The position numbers and the translations under genes were made by a program. A stretch of 64,000 bases of DNA from Ehretia macrophylla (taxonomy: Eukaryota; Streptophyta; Magnoliopsida; Boraginales; Ehretiaceae), in assembly GCA_037974665.1 (NCBI GenBank), contig CM075770.1:9684501-9748500 (forward strand), read 5' to 3'. The notes beneath the pieces are model-generated. The model saw only the letters and a list, made by a program, of their open reading frames with translations, made no database searches and was not told where the DNA came from. Of this stretch, positions 33,827 through 45,350 are shown in pieces. Position 1 is the first letter of the stretch. Every line of letters starts with the position of its first letter.

Positions 33827-34270
33827 GAGATGTTTCAAACAATTTGAGGATCTTGGGCGACTATTTAAATGTGGTCTTAATAATTAGGTTTTGTCTTAAT
33901 AAAAAAAACTTTAAATTTTTTACTAAAATAATCACTACAAATAAAAAAAATCAAAATTATAATTATAAAATAGTATAATATTACAAGTTAACAAAAAGAT
34001 AGACCTATATAAAATTTATTTAAAAAAAATTAAAAATTCTTTTAATTGGGGCCAATGGAACCTTAGAGTCCCCAACTAATTTATTGATGAAGGCCTACTC
34101 GTTTAATAAGTAGGCCCTAAGACTCTAAGGTCCTCTTGACCTCAATTAAAGGATACTAGTTTAGAATAGACTTTTATCTTAAAAAAATAAGTAATTTTTT
34201 TAAATTGGAGCCCCTAGACTAAGAGGGCCTTGGGCACAGGCCCAAGCCGCCCTTAGCGTGGGCCGGCCCT
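33827..34270. mobile_element. Small transposable element with internal hairpin
   Basis: GTCTATCATCA occurs at both sides (33816-33826 and 34271-34281), consistent with an 11-bp target-site duplication. The right end is GC-rich (GGGCCGGCCCT) in an otherwise AT-rich unit. The centre holds a strong hairpin: arms 34041-34070 and 34121-34150, with an inner stem AGGCCTACTCG / AGTAGGCCT. The left terminus does not match the right one, so the class is unclear (degraded MITE or retro-inserted sequence). Confidence 0.6.
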
Positions 34271-35499
34271 GTCTATCATCATTGGCAGATCCACTTCATG
34301 GCTAATGAGGACTACAATTCTTACAAGACTGAAATGTGTTTTTGAATATAATATTCTTTTATTGGTCCAAATATTTATTCAAAAATCTATGTATTTTTAA
34401 TCTAAAAATTAATTAAACTCCTGACCATTGCAAAAAAAAATAAAAAAATTAATATAATTATGAAATTATATCTTACAATCCCCACTGAAAAACAATATAT
34501 CCATACTAGTCCATCGTAGAGATGCAATCATCTTACAAAAAAGTTTAAACGTCCAATATATACTCGGTAAGTTTAAACAATTGGATTGTTGCGTTTTCCA
34601 CTCCTTTCTTTTGAAAGTTCAACACATATCAACTACCAAAACAAAGAAAAGTCAAGACATGTCGACACAAGAAGAAGTTAACCTAATTTCGAAACCAAAA
34701 CACACTCCCAAAAGAAACACGTAAAAGTTGCATTGCCTCAAAAAGATTATATGGACATTTGTAAAATCCAATAAATCATGGGATTGGGTAAAACTTGTAG
34801 CTTCATTCCTTTTGTATTAATGGTATTATGTTTCAACCAAAAAGAAAAATAAATATTTCCAACCACAAAACCATCATGTATATAGTAGCAATTTTGAACA
34901 TGTAAATCGAATTATACAAGGCAAATTTCATTTAAGAGAGCAAAACTAATACTTAACAAATTACAATTCATATTTTCTAAGAAGATCAAAGTTATTTAAT
35001 AGCTTTTCAGAAGTTTATCAAGTTTAGATATGGAAAGACATAAACATTTATTCACCTTTTATAAAGATGTATACGTATATTAGATATTACCTACTTATCA
35101 CAATCTTAAAGCTTTATAAAGAAACCACACAATCTATGATCGAAGAAGACATCAAGTTAATAATAAAAGTCTTACCTTAGATTAATGATGTATGTAAGGT
35201 CATTCAAGTTAGATTAAATGGGGCGAATACAAAAGGCAATACATACAGCAACATACATTTATAAAGTTATTCTACGTGTTAAGTTACCACTTCATTTAAA
35301 AGTTTTGCTGTTAGAGAAAATTTATTATATTATTTATTATTTTCAACATGCCCCGGCAAGTGCAAGCGAAATTAGTTTGTTGAGCTTTACATTTGAACAG
35401 TTTTAACATTTTCTTTGCTAAAAGTTTAATATTTTTAAATGGGTGGTAGTGAGTTTTGAATCATGACCTTTTATTAAACAATTTTTAATATCATATTAA
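34271..35499. other. AT-rich intergenic DNA
   Basis: No gene is visible. At 35280-35346 there is a copy of a dispersed sequence (TTATTATATTATTTATTATT core, then AACATGCCCCGGCAAGTGC) that recurs in part at 35893-35960, on the far side of the next MITE. Confidence 0.5.
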
Positions 35500-35891
35500 G
35501 GTTCTGTTTGGCCTAACTTTTAAACACTCAAAAGCATTTTCTGTGATTTTATAAGCTAAAATATCTTGTTTGGCTCATTTTTTAAAGTATTTTTAAGTAA
35601 AAGCTGAAGTTGAAAAAAGCTAAAAATTGAGAAACTCCAAATTAGAGCTTTTCAAAAAAGGTTTTTGCGAAGTTGTTTTACATAATGAGGGAAGTTTTTT
35701 TTTTTTTTCAAATATACTCCCTCCATATTTTTAAAGTCCGATATTATCCTCAAAATTTTTAAAAGCTCTACGTTGTCTAACACATGCCAAACAGTCAACA
35801 ACTTTTGCTCAACAACACTTCTTGCAAAAGCTCTACTCTAAAAGCACTACAGCTCAAAAGCTGAAATTTCACAGCTAGACCAAACAGAGCC
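35500..35891. mobile_element. Tourist-like MITE
   Basis: The terminal inverted repeat is GGTTCTGTTTGGCCTA at the left and its near complement TAGACCAAACAGAGCC at the right. TAA flanks both ends (35497-35499 and 35892-35894), the target duplication of PIF/Harbinger MITEs. The interior (about 390 bp) contains a poly(T) run and pairs along much of its length. Non-coding. Confidence 0.8.
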
Positions 35892-36408
35892 TAAGTTATC
35901 ACCTCATCTAAAACTTTAAGCTGTTGAAGATGAATTTATTATATTATTTATTATTTTCAACACTATGCAAAGAATGTGACAAGCATTATAGCCATAGGTG
36001 ATATAACTAATTTCTTAGAAAAACTTTCATTTTGTTTATAACATAATAAAATATCAATGAAATAAAGAGTTATAAAATAATTTAGAATACCCAGCCAAAA
36101 AAATGAAACGATTTAGAATTAGTTCTATATAAAATTTCTCATTTTTTAGGAAGTGAAAATTGTTTACAACTTCTTGTTCTACTATTAAGATTTATTTAGG
36201 TGCTCGTGATCTTAGCCATCAATAGGAAAGACAAGAACCATATATGAACCCAAAATGACATTCAAAAATTATGCACAACATAAGTTTGTAGTTTGATATA
36301 CCCAATTTATATATTTAGGCAACTCAATTTAAAGGGTCTTATATTATGCATTCTAAAAACAAAATCACTTTACTAATAAACTTGCATAAATTTCTTTCAA
36401 AACCTGCT
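35892..36408. other. Intergenic DNA before the retrotransposon block
   Basis: It contains the second partial copy of the dispersed sequence at 35893-35960 and otherwise plain AT-rich DNA. The last five bases (36404-36408, CTGCT) are the left target-site duplication of the Tat element. Confidence 0.5.
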
Positions 36409-36868
36409 TGTCAAGGTTGGGAATCTCGCGGTTAAGGTTGGGAGGCTACTCCCACCGAGCTGGAATTCTGGGTAAGCTTCCTGACCTGGATTTTCGGGTC
36501 AACTACTTGACCTGTACAAGGAAAATGAAGGAAAAGGCGGGGTGATCACTCGAATTTTTCCCTCGGGCATGCGAATGATTAGTATGTCCGAGCTGGCGAA
36601 GTAGTTGAGAGCATTTAATGACGAGTTACCTTAAAAATGAAGGGGTGGAGTTCTATTTATACTAAATTCGGATTTGACAGCATTTAATGCGGCGCAGCTT
36701 TATGTCCCATCAGGACAGCTGGCGCAGAGGTCGGGGTTTTCCTGGGTCGGGGTGAGGTCGGATCAGCATCCAAGTTGGACATTAGCTGACTGGGTTAGCT
36801 TTGGCTTGGGTTGGCCGACCTCAGCTCGGTGCGGGTATCTTACCTCAGCTCAGGGTCCACCCTCGTCA
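36409..36868 (-). repeat. 3' LTR of the Tat element
   Basis: It is 460 bp and aligns over its full length with 60415-60874, differing at scattered sites. On the minus strand a TATAAATA lies at 36661-36654, a possible LTR promoter pointing out of the element toward lower coordinates. Confidence 0.93.
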
Positions 36869-36870
36869 AT

Positions 36871-36884
36871 TCCCCCCCTCCCCA
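36871..36884 (-). promoter_or_regulatory. Polypurine tract of the Tat element
   Basis: On the minus strand, GGGGAGGGGGGGA sits two bases before the 3' LTR start TGACGAGG. This is the expected primer for plus-strand DNA synthesis and confirms the element's orientation. Confidence 0.85.
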
Positions 36885-37065
36885 AGTCGAGATCGAGAGG
36901 GTGAGATCTAGATTTGGGAGTTGTTCCCGAGCTGGAGGTGCCCGACCCCGACAGAGTGAGAATGGCCACGTCAGTGGTGCATGCCCTTCGGATGGCTGAC
37001 ACGTCACCTGACAATTATGACGAGATGCGACGTTTGGGATTCCCGAGACGGTTACCGGAGTTGCC

Positions 37066-37073
37066 TATAAATA
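37066..37073 (+). promoter_or_regulatory. TATA box of the antisense gene inside the Tat element
   Basis: TATAAATA followed by GGGCCC fits a plant core promoter. It lies 260 bases before the ATG at 37326 and about 200 bases inside the LTR boundary, on the strand opposite to gag-pol. Confidence 0.7.
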
Positions 37074-37269
37074 GGGCCCTGAAGTTCGAGATTCATTTTA
37101 CACTTTGATCACAAAATTTGTAGAGCTTTCAGGTCGGCAACCAGAGTGGTCAGACATTTTTAGCTCGACAAGCAATCTTCTCGGTGTGTTCAGCTCGGGA
37201 TCCATTAGCTCGGAGTCAATTAGGTCGGAGGCAATTAGATCGGGTCATCTTCCACAACTAGAGCGGTAG

Positions 37270-37320
37270 GTACGTCCCGACTCCCTTTAGATATTCCTGT
37301 ACATATATTTTAATTTGTAG
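37270..37320 (+). other. Probable 5'-UTR intron of the antisense gene
   Basis: A strong donor TAG|GTACGT at 37270 and an acceptor TTTAATTTGTAG ending at 37320 bound a 51-base T-rich stretch just before ACAGG-ATG. The short length is near the lower limit for plant introns. Confidence 0.55.
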
Positions 37321-37325
37321 ACAGG

Positions 37326-39671
37326 ATGGGGACGTCGGAGTCGGAAGATTCCCAAGTGATGGAAGTGAGATCCTATGGAGGGGACGAGAATCCGTCGAGC
37401 TCAGAATCCACCTCGGATGGAGGTCACAGTGATGACAACACCGGTGTGTCTAAAGGATCAGCTCGGTAATCTAAGCCCAGCGAAAGTGATGATGATTGCC
37501 AAGTTATCGGGGTCAGGCAGGTGCAAGAGGCTGAGGAGGATCCTTTGGCCGACCTGGGAGAAGTGGGAGATAAAGAGGATAGGTCGCCTTTGAATCGGTT
37601 GGACAAGGTCAAGATACCGTAGGAGTACTTAGTTGAAGCATCCACGGCGGAGCCGATTGAAGCGATCCCAGTGAGGGCAGTCCACCCCCGGAGCTCAGCT
37701 ACAGCCAGCGTTTCTTCAGCTTGAGGGAAGAGGATCGAGCAGTTGTTTGTCTGTTGTAAGCGTCAGTGCCATTCCACTGTGTAGATGGCCAATGCCAGGC
37801 TTAGGAATTGGTCGGTGGACTGACACCATAAATTGAAGGTTCCGGGTCGGCACGAATCCGCTTACTATCCTCCTCCTGACCACTTCACCATTTATGACCT
37901 CGCATTCAATCTTATTTAGCTCCCGCTTCTGGATTTCATCATCAGTATCTTAAACTATTTTGAGCTCAGTCCGGGTCAGATGTCACCTAATTGTTGGGCC
38001 GTATTGATGGCGTTTTATGTGTTCTGCCTTGAGAAGGAAGTAGAACCGACCTTACGTCGGTTTAGGCAGTTTTTTGTGTGCAAGCCTAACCCGAAGCAGC
38101 CTGGGTGGTTCCATTTTGTAACTCGGGCAGGTAATGCTATATTCACCAAGTAGCACTCCTCTAACAAGGGTTGGCACAACGACTATTATTGAGTGGAGCC
38201 GGCTGTGAACCCGGGGTGCAGGTCGGATTGGAATCTGACCTTGAAGAAGAATGTTAATGACGATCCCAAGCTTTCAGACGAGGAACTTGAGGAAGTCGCA
38301 GTGCTGAGGCCCGCGTCGGGGATGTTGATAAATATCGACAATGTGCTCAAATGGGAGTGGATCTGGGAGTCCAAGTTGTTCGGGAGAGAACCCAATCTGA
38401 TAAAGGAGCATCCCAACCTACTTCCCGAGCCCAGGGAAGATGAGGAGTCTAGTTCGAGAAAGGGTCAATCCTCTACGAAATCAATGTTTAACCTCCTCAT
38501 CATCCTAACTGTTATTACCATTCTTAAGTCGGTTCTCCGCTATCTCTTACTTCCCTTCCTTTTTCCTTTGCAGACATGAAGGAGACTAGAAAACTCACTT
38601 ATGCCCAGAGAATAAGAAGAGAAGCCGAGGCCAGCGGCGACGGCTCGGCTCGGTCCGGCTTTGGTCCCGCCACTCCTCAAGAGCACAAGCAGCGGTCCAG
38701 CAGCCAAGTTTGGGAGGTCGGCACCGAGGTGACTTCCAAGGGAACCTCGAAATCTCCCATGCCCAAGAGGTTGAGCTCGGGCGTGGTGATGCAGGAGCGC
38801 TCGGCAACCTGCCTTGACAATCGGAAGCAGCCTCGGGCAAAATATTCAGGAAAAGGCAAGGCTGCGGAAGTGACCCCCCTAGCAAGGATTTCATGGAGGC
38901 GGCTAAGGTGGCCCGTGATCCCAAGCTGGCAGGGGTTCCACCAGAGCAGCTCTCACTCGACTTAAGGACAGCCATCATCACGGTGAGTTGTACTCGATTA
39001 TGTACACTATAAAGTCTGTCAGCTCGGTTGACCTATCTGTTGCCCTTTGTGCAGGCGGAGTCCCATGTTCTCTCGGTACCCAGCCTCCTTACCAAAGTCC
39101 AGGCCTACTGCGTCGAGCTCGAGCATCGATGTGATGATGCCCGAGCTGAGCTCGAGTCCCAGAGGGATGAGGCCTCCAAAAGACACAAGGAGGATGCCGC
39201 AGAGATCGACCGGCTGAAGAAAGAGCTCCAGACGGAAGAGTCCTGACGCCTGGCTGTAGCCAAGGATGTGGAATGCTACAAGACTAATATTCGCAAGGCC
39301 GAGGCGAAATTCCAAGAACTACTCGACCGGGTCAGAGAAAATGGAGATAAGGCGGTGGAGGCCTTCAAGTCCAGCGACGCAGAGGTGAGTTGGGTAGAGA
39401 GCGAGGGCGGGATCATGGCCAGGTACGCCGAGCTGGAATATTATTTCCGAGGCCAGGTCGCCACTCGGGAGCGAGCAAAGACCTTCCTTCCCGCTTCCAA
39501 GAATGATTACATCGAAATCTTGAAGGCCCCACGGCCAGAATTTTGAAAGGTTCCTGAGTTTCCAACCGACCTCAAGTCCTAAGCCCAGGAGGTGATGATT
39601 TTGTCAAGAAGGGCATGGACCAGGTAGGGGAAGAAGCCGACGCTGCTGCCTCTGCTCCCGCACCTAAATGA
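37326..39671 (+). pseudogene. Antisense gene of the Tat element ('putative gypsy type transposon' domain), decayed
   Basis: Reading from ATG 37326 gives an acidic Ser-rich N-terminus, then a domain resembling Pfam Transposase_28 (HFTIYDLAFNLI, PLLDFIISILNYFELSPGQ, NCWAVLMAFYVFC, PTLRRFRQFF, KQPGWFHFV). Exon 1 keeps one frame to about 38465, with eight stops (37467, 37620, 37722, 37782, 37821, 37917, 38151, 38190) and no shift. A T-rich acceptor CCTTTGCAG at 38575 starts the next exon; a third intron runs GTGAGT at about 38982 to TTGTGCAG at 39056. The last exon encodes a coiled coil (EDAAEIDRLKKELQTEES), with one stop at 39244 and a later frameshift, ending with ...ASAPAPK and a stop at 39669-39671. 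Function unknown; Tat relatives such as Grande and Retand carry similar antisense genes. Confidence 0.78.
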
Positions 39672-39838
39672 TTTTTTGTAATTCTGCCTTGGTCGGGCTT
39701 TGTAATTTGTACTCTTTCCTTTTAAATGAAAAGAACATTTTGATGTTTATCTGCGTTTTGTTTGAGTTCGTACAAGTGTACTTTTCATTTCGCAAATTTT
39801 CTCAAGTAAATAAGGTCAGACCAACATAATAGACCTTT
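39551..39838. other. 3' end of the antisense gene and Tat spacer
   Basis: It contains the last codons and probable 3' UTR of the antisense gene. The final five bases, CCTTT at 39834-39838, are the left target-site duplication of the solo LTR that follows. Confidence 0.6.
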
Positions 39839-42800
39839 TGTAAAACCCGACACGAGAGTCTATATATATAATTATAGTAATTATAGTGCATTCAAATTAT
39901 TTCATATGCATTGGCATCAATTATGTGCATTAATATTATTTATCATGCATATTTACCGTTTTACGTGCCAAAATATTCATTTTCGTGCATTTAAGAATTT
40001 TACGTGTGATAGACATTAAATATATTCTAGCAAGTCAATATTAGTAACTAATTAGTTACAATTCAACCAAAATGACAAACTAGCAAAAATAACTTAGTTA
40101 GAGGGCAGTCTTGTAATTTGGCTCATTAGATATTTGATCACCTACTTTTACTATGCATTCCCACTCAAAACACATACAACACACTCAAAGCATACACAAA
40201 ATCCCTGCACACATACTACACACATACCCACACATTTTCAGCACACACACACAAGCTTGAAAATAGAGAAAAAAGAAGAAGAAAGAAGTGAGAAGAGGAA
40301 GAGAGAAGCTTGGTCAAGCCTTGTTAGCCATCTTTGAAGCTTATAATACATCCTACAACCTTGAGTTAGCATCTTCTTGCATTGTTGAGGTGAGGGTTGT
40401 TTTTCAAATGCTTTTCAAAATACATTAAGCATGATGTATGATTATACTTGTGTTTAGAGCTTGATTGGGTGCTTACATGTGGTTATATATATATATTTGA
40501 ACTTGTTAAGAGGTGTGTTGAGTTTGTAGAGGGTGTTAATGTTGTGAAACTTGTATATGGATTATTGGGTTCAAATGATGGTGGTTGATGTGGGGAGGTT
40601 TTGGTTGAGTTAGAACCCTTGTATGATGCTTAATAGCCTCATTGAACTTGTTTGTATGTTGGTAGATGGATTGGTTGTTGTTTTCGTGAATTGGGTAGAA
40701 TTTTGGTGTTCTTCGTTCAGCTATCCGGGCGTTACAGCCTCTATCCGGTCGCCCGGATAGAGGCCTCAACGCCTGGCAGAAAGCTTCGATCCGGGCGTTA
40801 CTGGCTTTTTCCGGGCGCCCGGATAAAGGCCCCAACGCTTGGATGTTTGACAGCTCTATGCAGTGATTTTGCGGAGGCCATATCTCATTCGTTTCAACTC
40901 CGAATTGAGTTCCGTTTGATTCTAGAGTTATTTACATTCGATAAGTTTTGATTCTAGACAAAAATCAGATTAATTGGAGTTTGGAAAGTAGGTGAATTTA
41001 TCTCATAATTTAGGCTAATGCACAAGTATTGAAAATGCTTGTATGATGAATCAACCTTCCTTATTGACTTCCACATTACATCTTATAAGCTCTAAATGCA
41101 AGGTATTATAATTGTTGCCTGTCTACATGACTATACGAATTCTAAATGTAAGAAGTTGTAATTATTTACACGTTTATATACTGGAATATGTTCAAGATTA
41201 GTTGCATGATTATGTGATTGGAGATAACCTACTTTGTTGCCTCCTTTACCTGTTGATGCATATATCTTGCTTGTCATGATAGTGATTGCATGCGCGATGG
41301 TTGCAACCACAATTATGGGTATGATAGCGTTTGTTTTCCCTGGGTAACAACGGGCTACCAGTAGGTCTCGACTACCATAGTCTCCGGTGATTATCCGGAT
41401 ATCACCTAATGTTTGGAGTTGGGAAAAATGATGATGATTGATTCAAGGCCGGCCGACTACAACAACTGCAAGGAAAATCGTATCCTTTGATATATGGTAA
41501 ATCTACTTTCGCTTGGGCCCTTGAGGACCTCGGAGGATAGAGTGACGTGTTATTGCTTGTCTATTGATTCTTATACTTAATTGCACTCTTGCATATCATG
41601 TTTTCATGAAAGGTTTTTCAAATGTTGAATTGTTTGCAAAAACCACCGGAGACCATTAACCCTCACTGAGTTAAGTGTAGTTCATCCTTTTATATAACAA
41701 TTTTTCAGGTGAGGCCCAGGTTGAGCTTGTGCTAGGGACTCAAGCTGAAGGCGATGCCTATTTGTGTGATAAGACGAACTTTTGCTTGCTATGATTCTAG
41801 TTGCTTGTAGATGGTTAAGCATATGTGTTGAACTATGTTATAATTTGTACAACTTTAGGTGTTGTAATATGCTTTTGGATAATGGATTGTAAATCTTATT
41901 AATAGACTATTCTTTTGAGACCTCGTGGGTGTCACGCCCCAACTCGACCTCTTCTACAATCAGTCAGGACGCAACGAAATTTCGGCAGTATAACGACAGT
42001 AATTTGGACACTGATGCTCTAAATCAACCTTTTCGAAACTCATACATCCAACTCCACAATAATTCAACAATTAACAACACAACCACAACATACAATAAAC
42101 ATTCTTTACTATTGCATCCATAGGTTATACGCCTCCGTTCCAACATCATACATTTACTATATAACATACATTCCCAAAATAGATTATAACCAATCTAGCA
42201 ACCTAATTATGTTCCAAAACAAGACTACTAAGCTAGCAACATTTAATTCATTATCTTTACAACATCTTATATATCATAAACTTTTAAGTAAATACAAAAC
42301 ATGTAGTTTTAATATACAAGATAACAAAAGAGAACTACATCTCAGATATCAATGACAAGACTTTGGCACATAGGACTTGTCCACATAAAGCACATTCTCA
42401 GCTTCCTGAGGCACGTATTTGTATTCCTGTTCTGTAACACTTGTATGCATACAATAATTGAGAGTGAGCTTATATAAAACAAGCTCAGTGAGGATCCGAT
42501 AGATCTCTAACATTATTTACTATACTCCTTTGAAATGATCCTTTGAGCAGTAAACACGCAATAAAATATCAATAACAATATAAACACATAACTATAATGA
42601 CCAATCAATAAAGGATACTCTAGTTGGTGTAGCTCCAAATGTCATCACGATCTCAACCATTCTTCTTGTAACTCCCCATTACTCACGCACCCGAGGTACC
42701 TCACTAGCCTCGCCCTCCATGACAACTCCGTCATGCAAGCTGAAGGTAGTCTCTGGTAGTCATGTCGTTATCAACCCGACAGCCAGATGCTGCCCCTAGA

Positions 42801-44791
42801 GGTGACACACACATACCAAGACTTAGTAATAATAATAAACATCATTCACAGGAGGACAATCTAGAAGAATTGCCTATCTCCCGGTTCATCAATCATCAAT
42901 CAATAATCATCAATTATCATCAATATAACATCAAGTAATCAATTAAACAACAAACAACTAAGTTAGATGACAAAGTAGGCCATCCAACTCAACATGCATT
43001 AAACACGTAATCTAACCCTAGTCTAACCATCAACAACTCACAATTCAATCACTCAAATACCACCCAATCAACTAAGGCTCAATTCAACAATTTAACGAAA
43101 GACAACCTAAACTCCAAATAATCATATCTTACATGCTACTAATCCAAACAACTCCAAATCAGCTTCTAACACTCACCCATTCAATCAACTACATTAGCCC
43201 TCTCAGAAACCAACCAAGACACATCAAAATCAAGCCCAACAACCCTAAAACCTCAATGCACCGAGGCTGAAATTTCTGAATTTTCACACAAACATCGCAA
43301 TCGAAAATTCGGCATTATAACGGCGTTACCACATAATTAACAAACTTTTAGAAATTGACGGAAATCGATTCCAACCACAACAACTCAAGATATTCATCAA
43401 ATGGCCAATCTATCAACTTTAAATACCCGAAAATAAATAATTTCGCTACAATGGTTCAAATCTCGTAGTAATACACATAAACGATCCCTAGCATGCACTG
43501 AGCAATAATATAACTTCAAATTAACAATCTAACGGTTCAAAAAACAATTATAAGCAAAAACATAAAATATGACTTTTGAGATCTAGAATTTTTATCTCAC
43601 CTTTGATGTGTTTTGATACAAGAAATGTGTAGAATGGATGCCAAACAAGTGAAATCAAGCTTTGAATGAAGTGATTTGGACTTGAATTGCAAAATCTATG
43701 AGAAAAATGCTTTGAAAAGCCTTGAAAATGCCTTCATCTTTCTCCTACAAAGAACCACGGTTTTGTGTGTGGTTTTGGAGGTGTTTTGCTTTGTTTTTAA
43801 TATGTGTTGATGATATATTAAGCAAAGGTCAAACAAATAAAAGAAAGTCAAAGTTGACACTTAGTTATTTTTAGTGTTTTCTTGTCTTTTAATTCATTTT
43901 CCTGACTACTCTTGCTCAAATTAATTATGCAACAGCTAAACTATCTCAAGTAGTTTATTTTTAGGTGACAAGAAGTTTTATATTCAAACAATTTCACCTG
44001 AGTCGTCTTAAAACTCGATTTCTGCAAAAGAATGTGAAAAGTCATTATTTGTTTTCAAATGTCTTTTGAATGCACAATTAATCCAAAATCATTTAATACC
44101 ACATATAAATACATTTATATTAATATATACTAGGTCAATGAAAGTCAATGCAAGAATCGGGTTTAGAAAAAATTACTATTTGGCTCAAAAATGCTATTTT
44201 TCGCCCAAAAAGTCTATTTAAATTACTATTCCATTTCAGAATCAATTTTTATCAAACATGGGTCTATTAATAATAGAGGACTAGGTTTTAAGACGTTTAA
44301 AACACCCTTGTAAAAATTTTAGCGGATAGGTGTTTAAAATACTATTCACAAAAATCGACGATAAAATTTTCAATGCTGTTTTTTGATGAAAATTTCATGA
44401 ATGCACACATAGCATGTATTAGGAATATAAATCACATATTTAGCACATTCTAACTCATATAACACATAAACATGTCAAATCACGCAAATCGAGGCAAAGA
44501 CACGTAAATTGAGGTAAAGACACGTAAATCGAGATAAAGACGAAAACTGGAGTTTCACAGTGGGCATTGATGGTTGAGGCATGCCGGAGGGTTGAATGTA
44601 GGCCTTGTATATATATGAATGATCAAGTTAATGAATGTTAGTGCCAATAGTTTTGAGGCACCATTCTTGAAGTTACTTGTGGTTATTATTTATGTTTAGG
44701 TCATGAAGGAATGATTGTACAGGTTTATCTATCTAGTCCGCGTCACGTTCCGGCCTTGTCTTGGTAACGAGTTCTAGGTCGGGGTGTGACA
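39839..44791 (+). mobile_element. Solo LTR of a Tekay-like family, interrupted by a second solo LTR
   Basis: It begins TGTAAAACCCGACACGAG, as do the LTRs at 49342 and 56533, and ends GGTCGGGGTGTGACA. CCTTT flanks both sides exactly (39834-39838 and 44792-44796). Without the inner insertion it is about 2.3 kb, close to the LTR length of the full element. No gag or pol remains, so LTR-LTR recombination has removed the body. It shares with the 49342 element an AC/CA-rich tract, a GC-rich dyad segment at 40721-40842 and the following CCGAATTGAGTTCCGTTTGA block. Confidence 0.92.
41930..44559 (-). mobile_element. Inner solo LTR in reverse orientation
   Basis: On the minus strand it starts TGTGAAACTCCAGTTTTCG and ends GGGGCGTGACA. 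GTGGG flanks both sides exactly (41925-41929 and 44560-44564). The length is 2630 bp with no coding content. The end sequences resemble those of the host LTR, but the interior is largely different, so it belongs to a related family. Confidence 0.92.
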
Positions 44792-44796
44792 CCTTT

Positions 44797-45350
44797 CAAA
44801 CTTAAGTTGTTGATTGTTAAGAACCGAGCTGGACGTGGTTAATAAGTTATCATCCTAATCCGAGCTGGTTAACTGGGCAACCATATAATCGTCGCCAACC
44901 TGGACTCATCAGTTCGATTTAAAATTGGTCAAACTAATGTTGACAAATGTTAAGCTCGAGTTTAGACCCAAACTAATATACCGACCTGGAGCCGGCTCAA
45001 CCGAGTTGGACTCTAATCCAAACTGGTAAAGTAAATCAAATTATTATTGAATATACCCGAGTTGGAACCTTGTCCGAGCTGATTTACTTTATTTTTATCT
45101 CGCAATTAAGTGTGACCACCGCATTAATCTGAGTTTGCAATGGCTTAGCTGAGGTGCTTGGGCCCGGGTCGGGCTTCGCACTAGTTTACAAAATACATTG
45201 TATTGAATTTGTACATAGAGTACTTGGGCTTGGGAGCCAATTACATGTAGAGTTTTGGCTCGGGGGCCTTTACAAGAGTTTTTGGCTCGAGGGCCATTAC
45301 AAAAGTTTTCGGCTCGGGGGCCATTACAAAAGTTTTCAGCTCGGAGGCTG
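44797..45350. other. Tat spacer between pol and the antisense gene
   Basis: Non-coding element DNA, rich in CCGAGCTGG-like words. It holds the tandem repeats at 45251-45350. Confidence 0.6.
45251..45350. repeat. About 27-bp tandem repeats just past the pol stop codon
   Basis: Nearly four units of the form AGTTTT-GGCTCGGGGGCC-(A/T)TTACAA. They lie directly after the natural stop of pol (minus strand, 45353-45351), in the position where Tat-group elements often carry tandem arrays. Confidence 0.88.

Noticed and set aside
36674-36999. Small plus-strand open frames across the 3' LTR
   Set aside because: They overlap non-coding LTR sequence and the promoter of the antisense gene and have no family resemblance.
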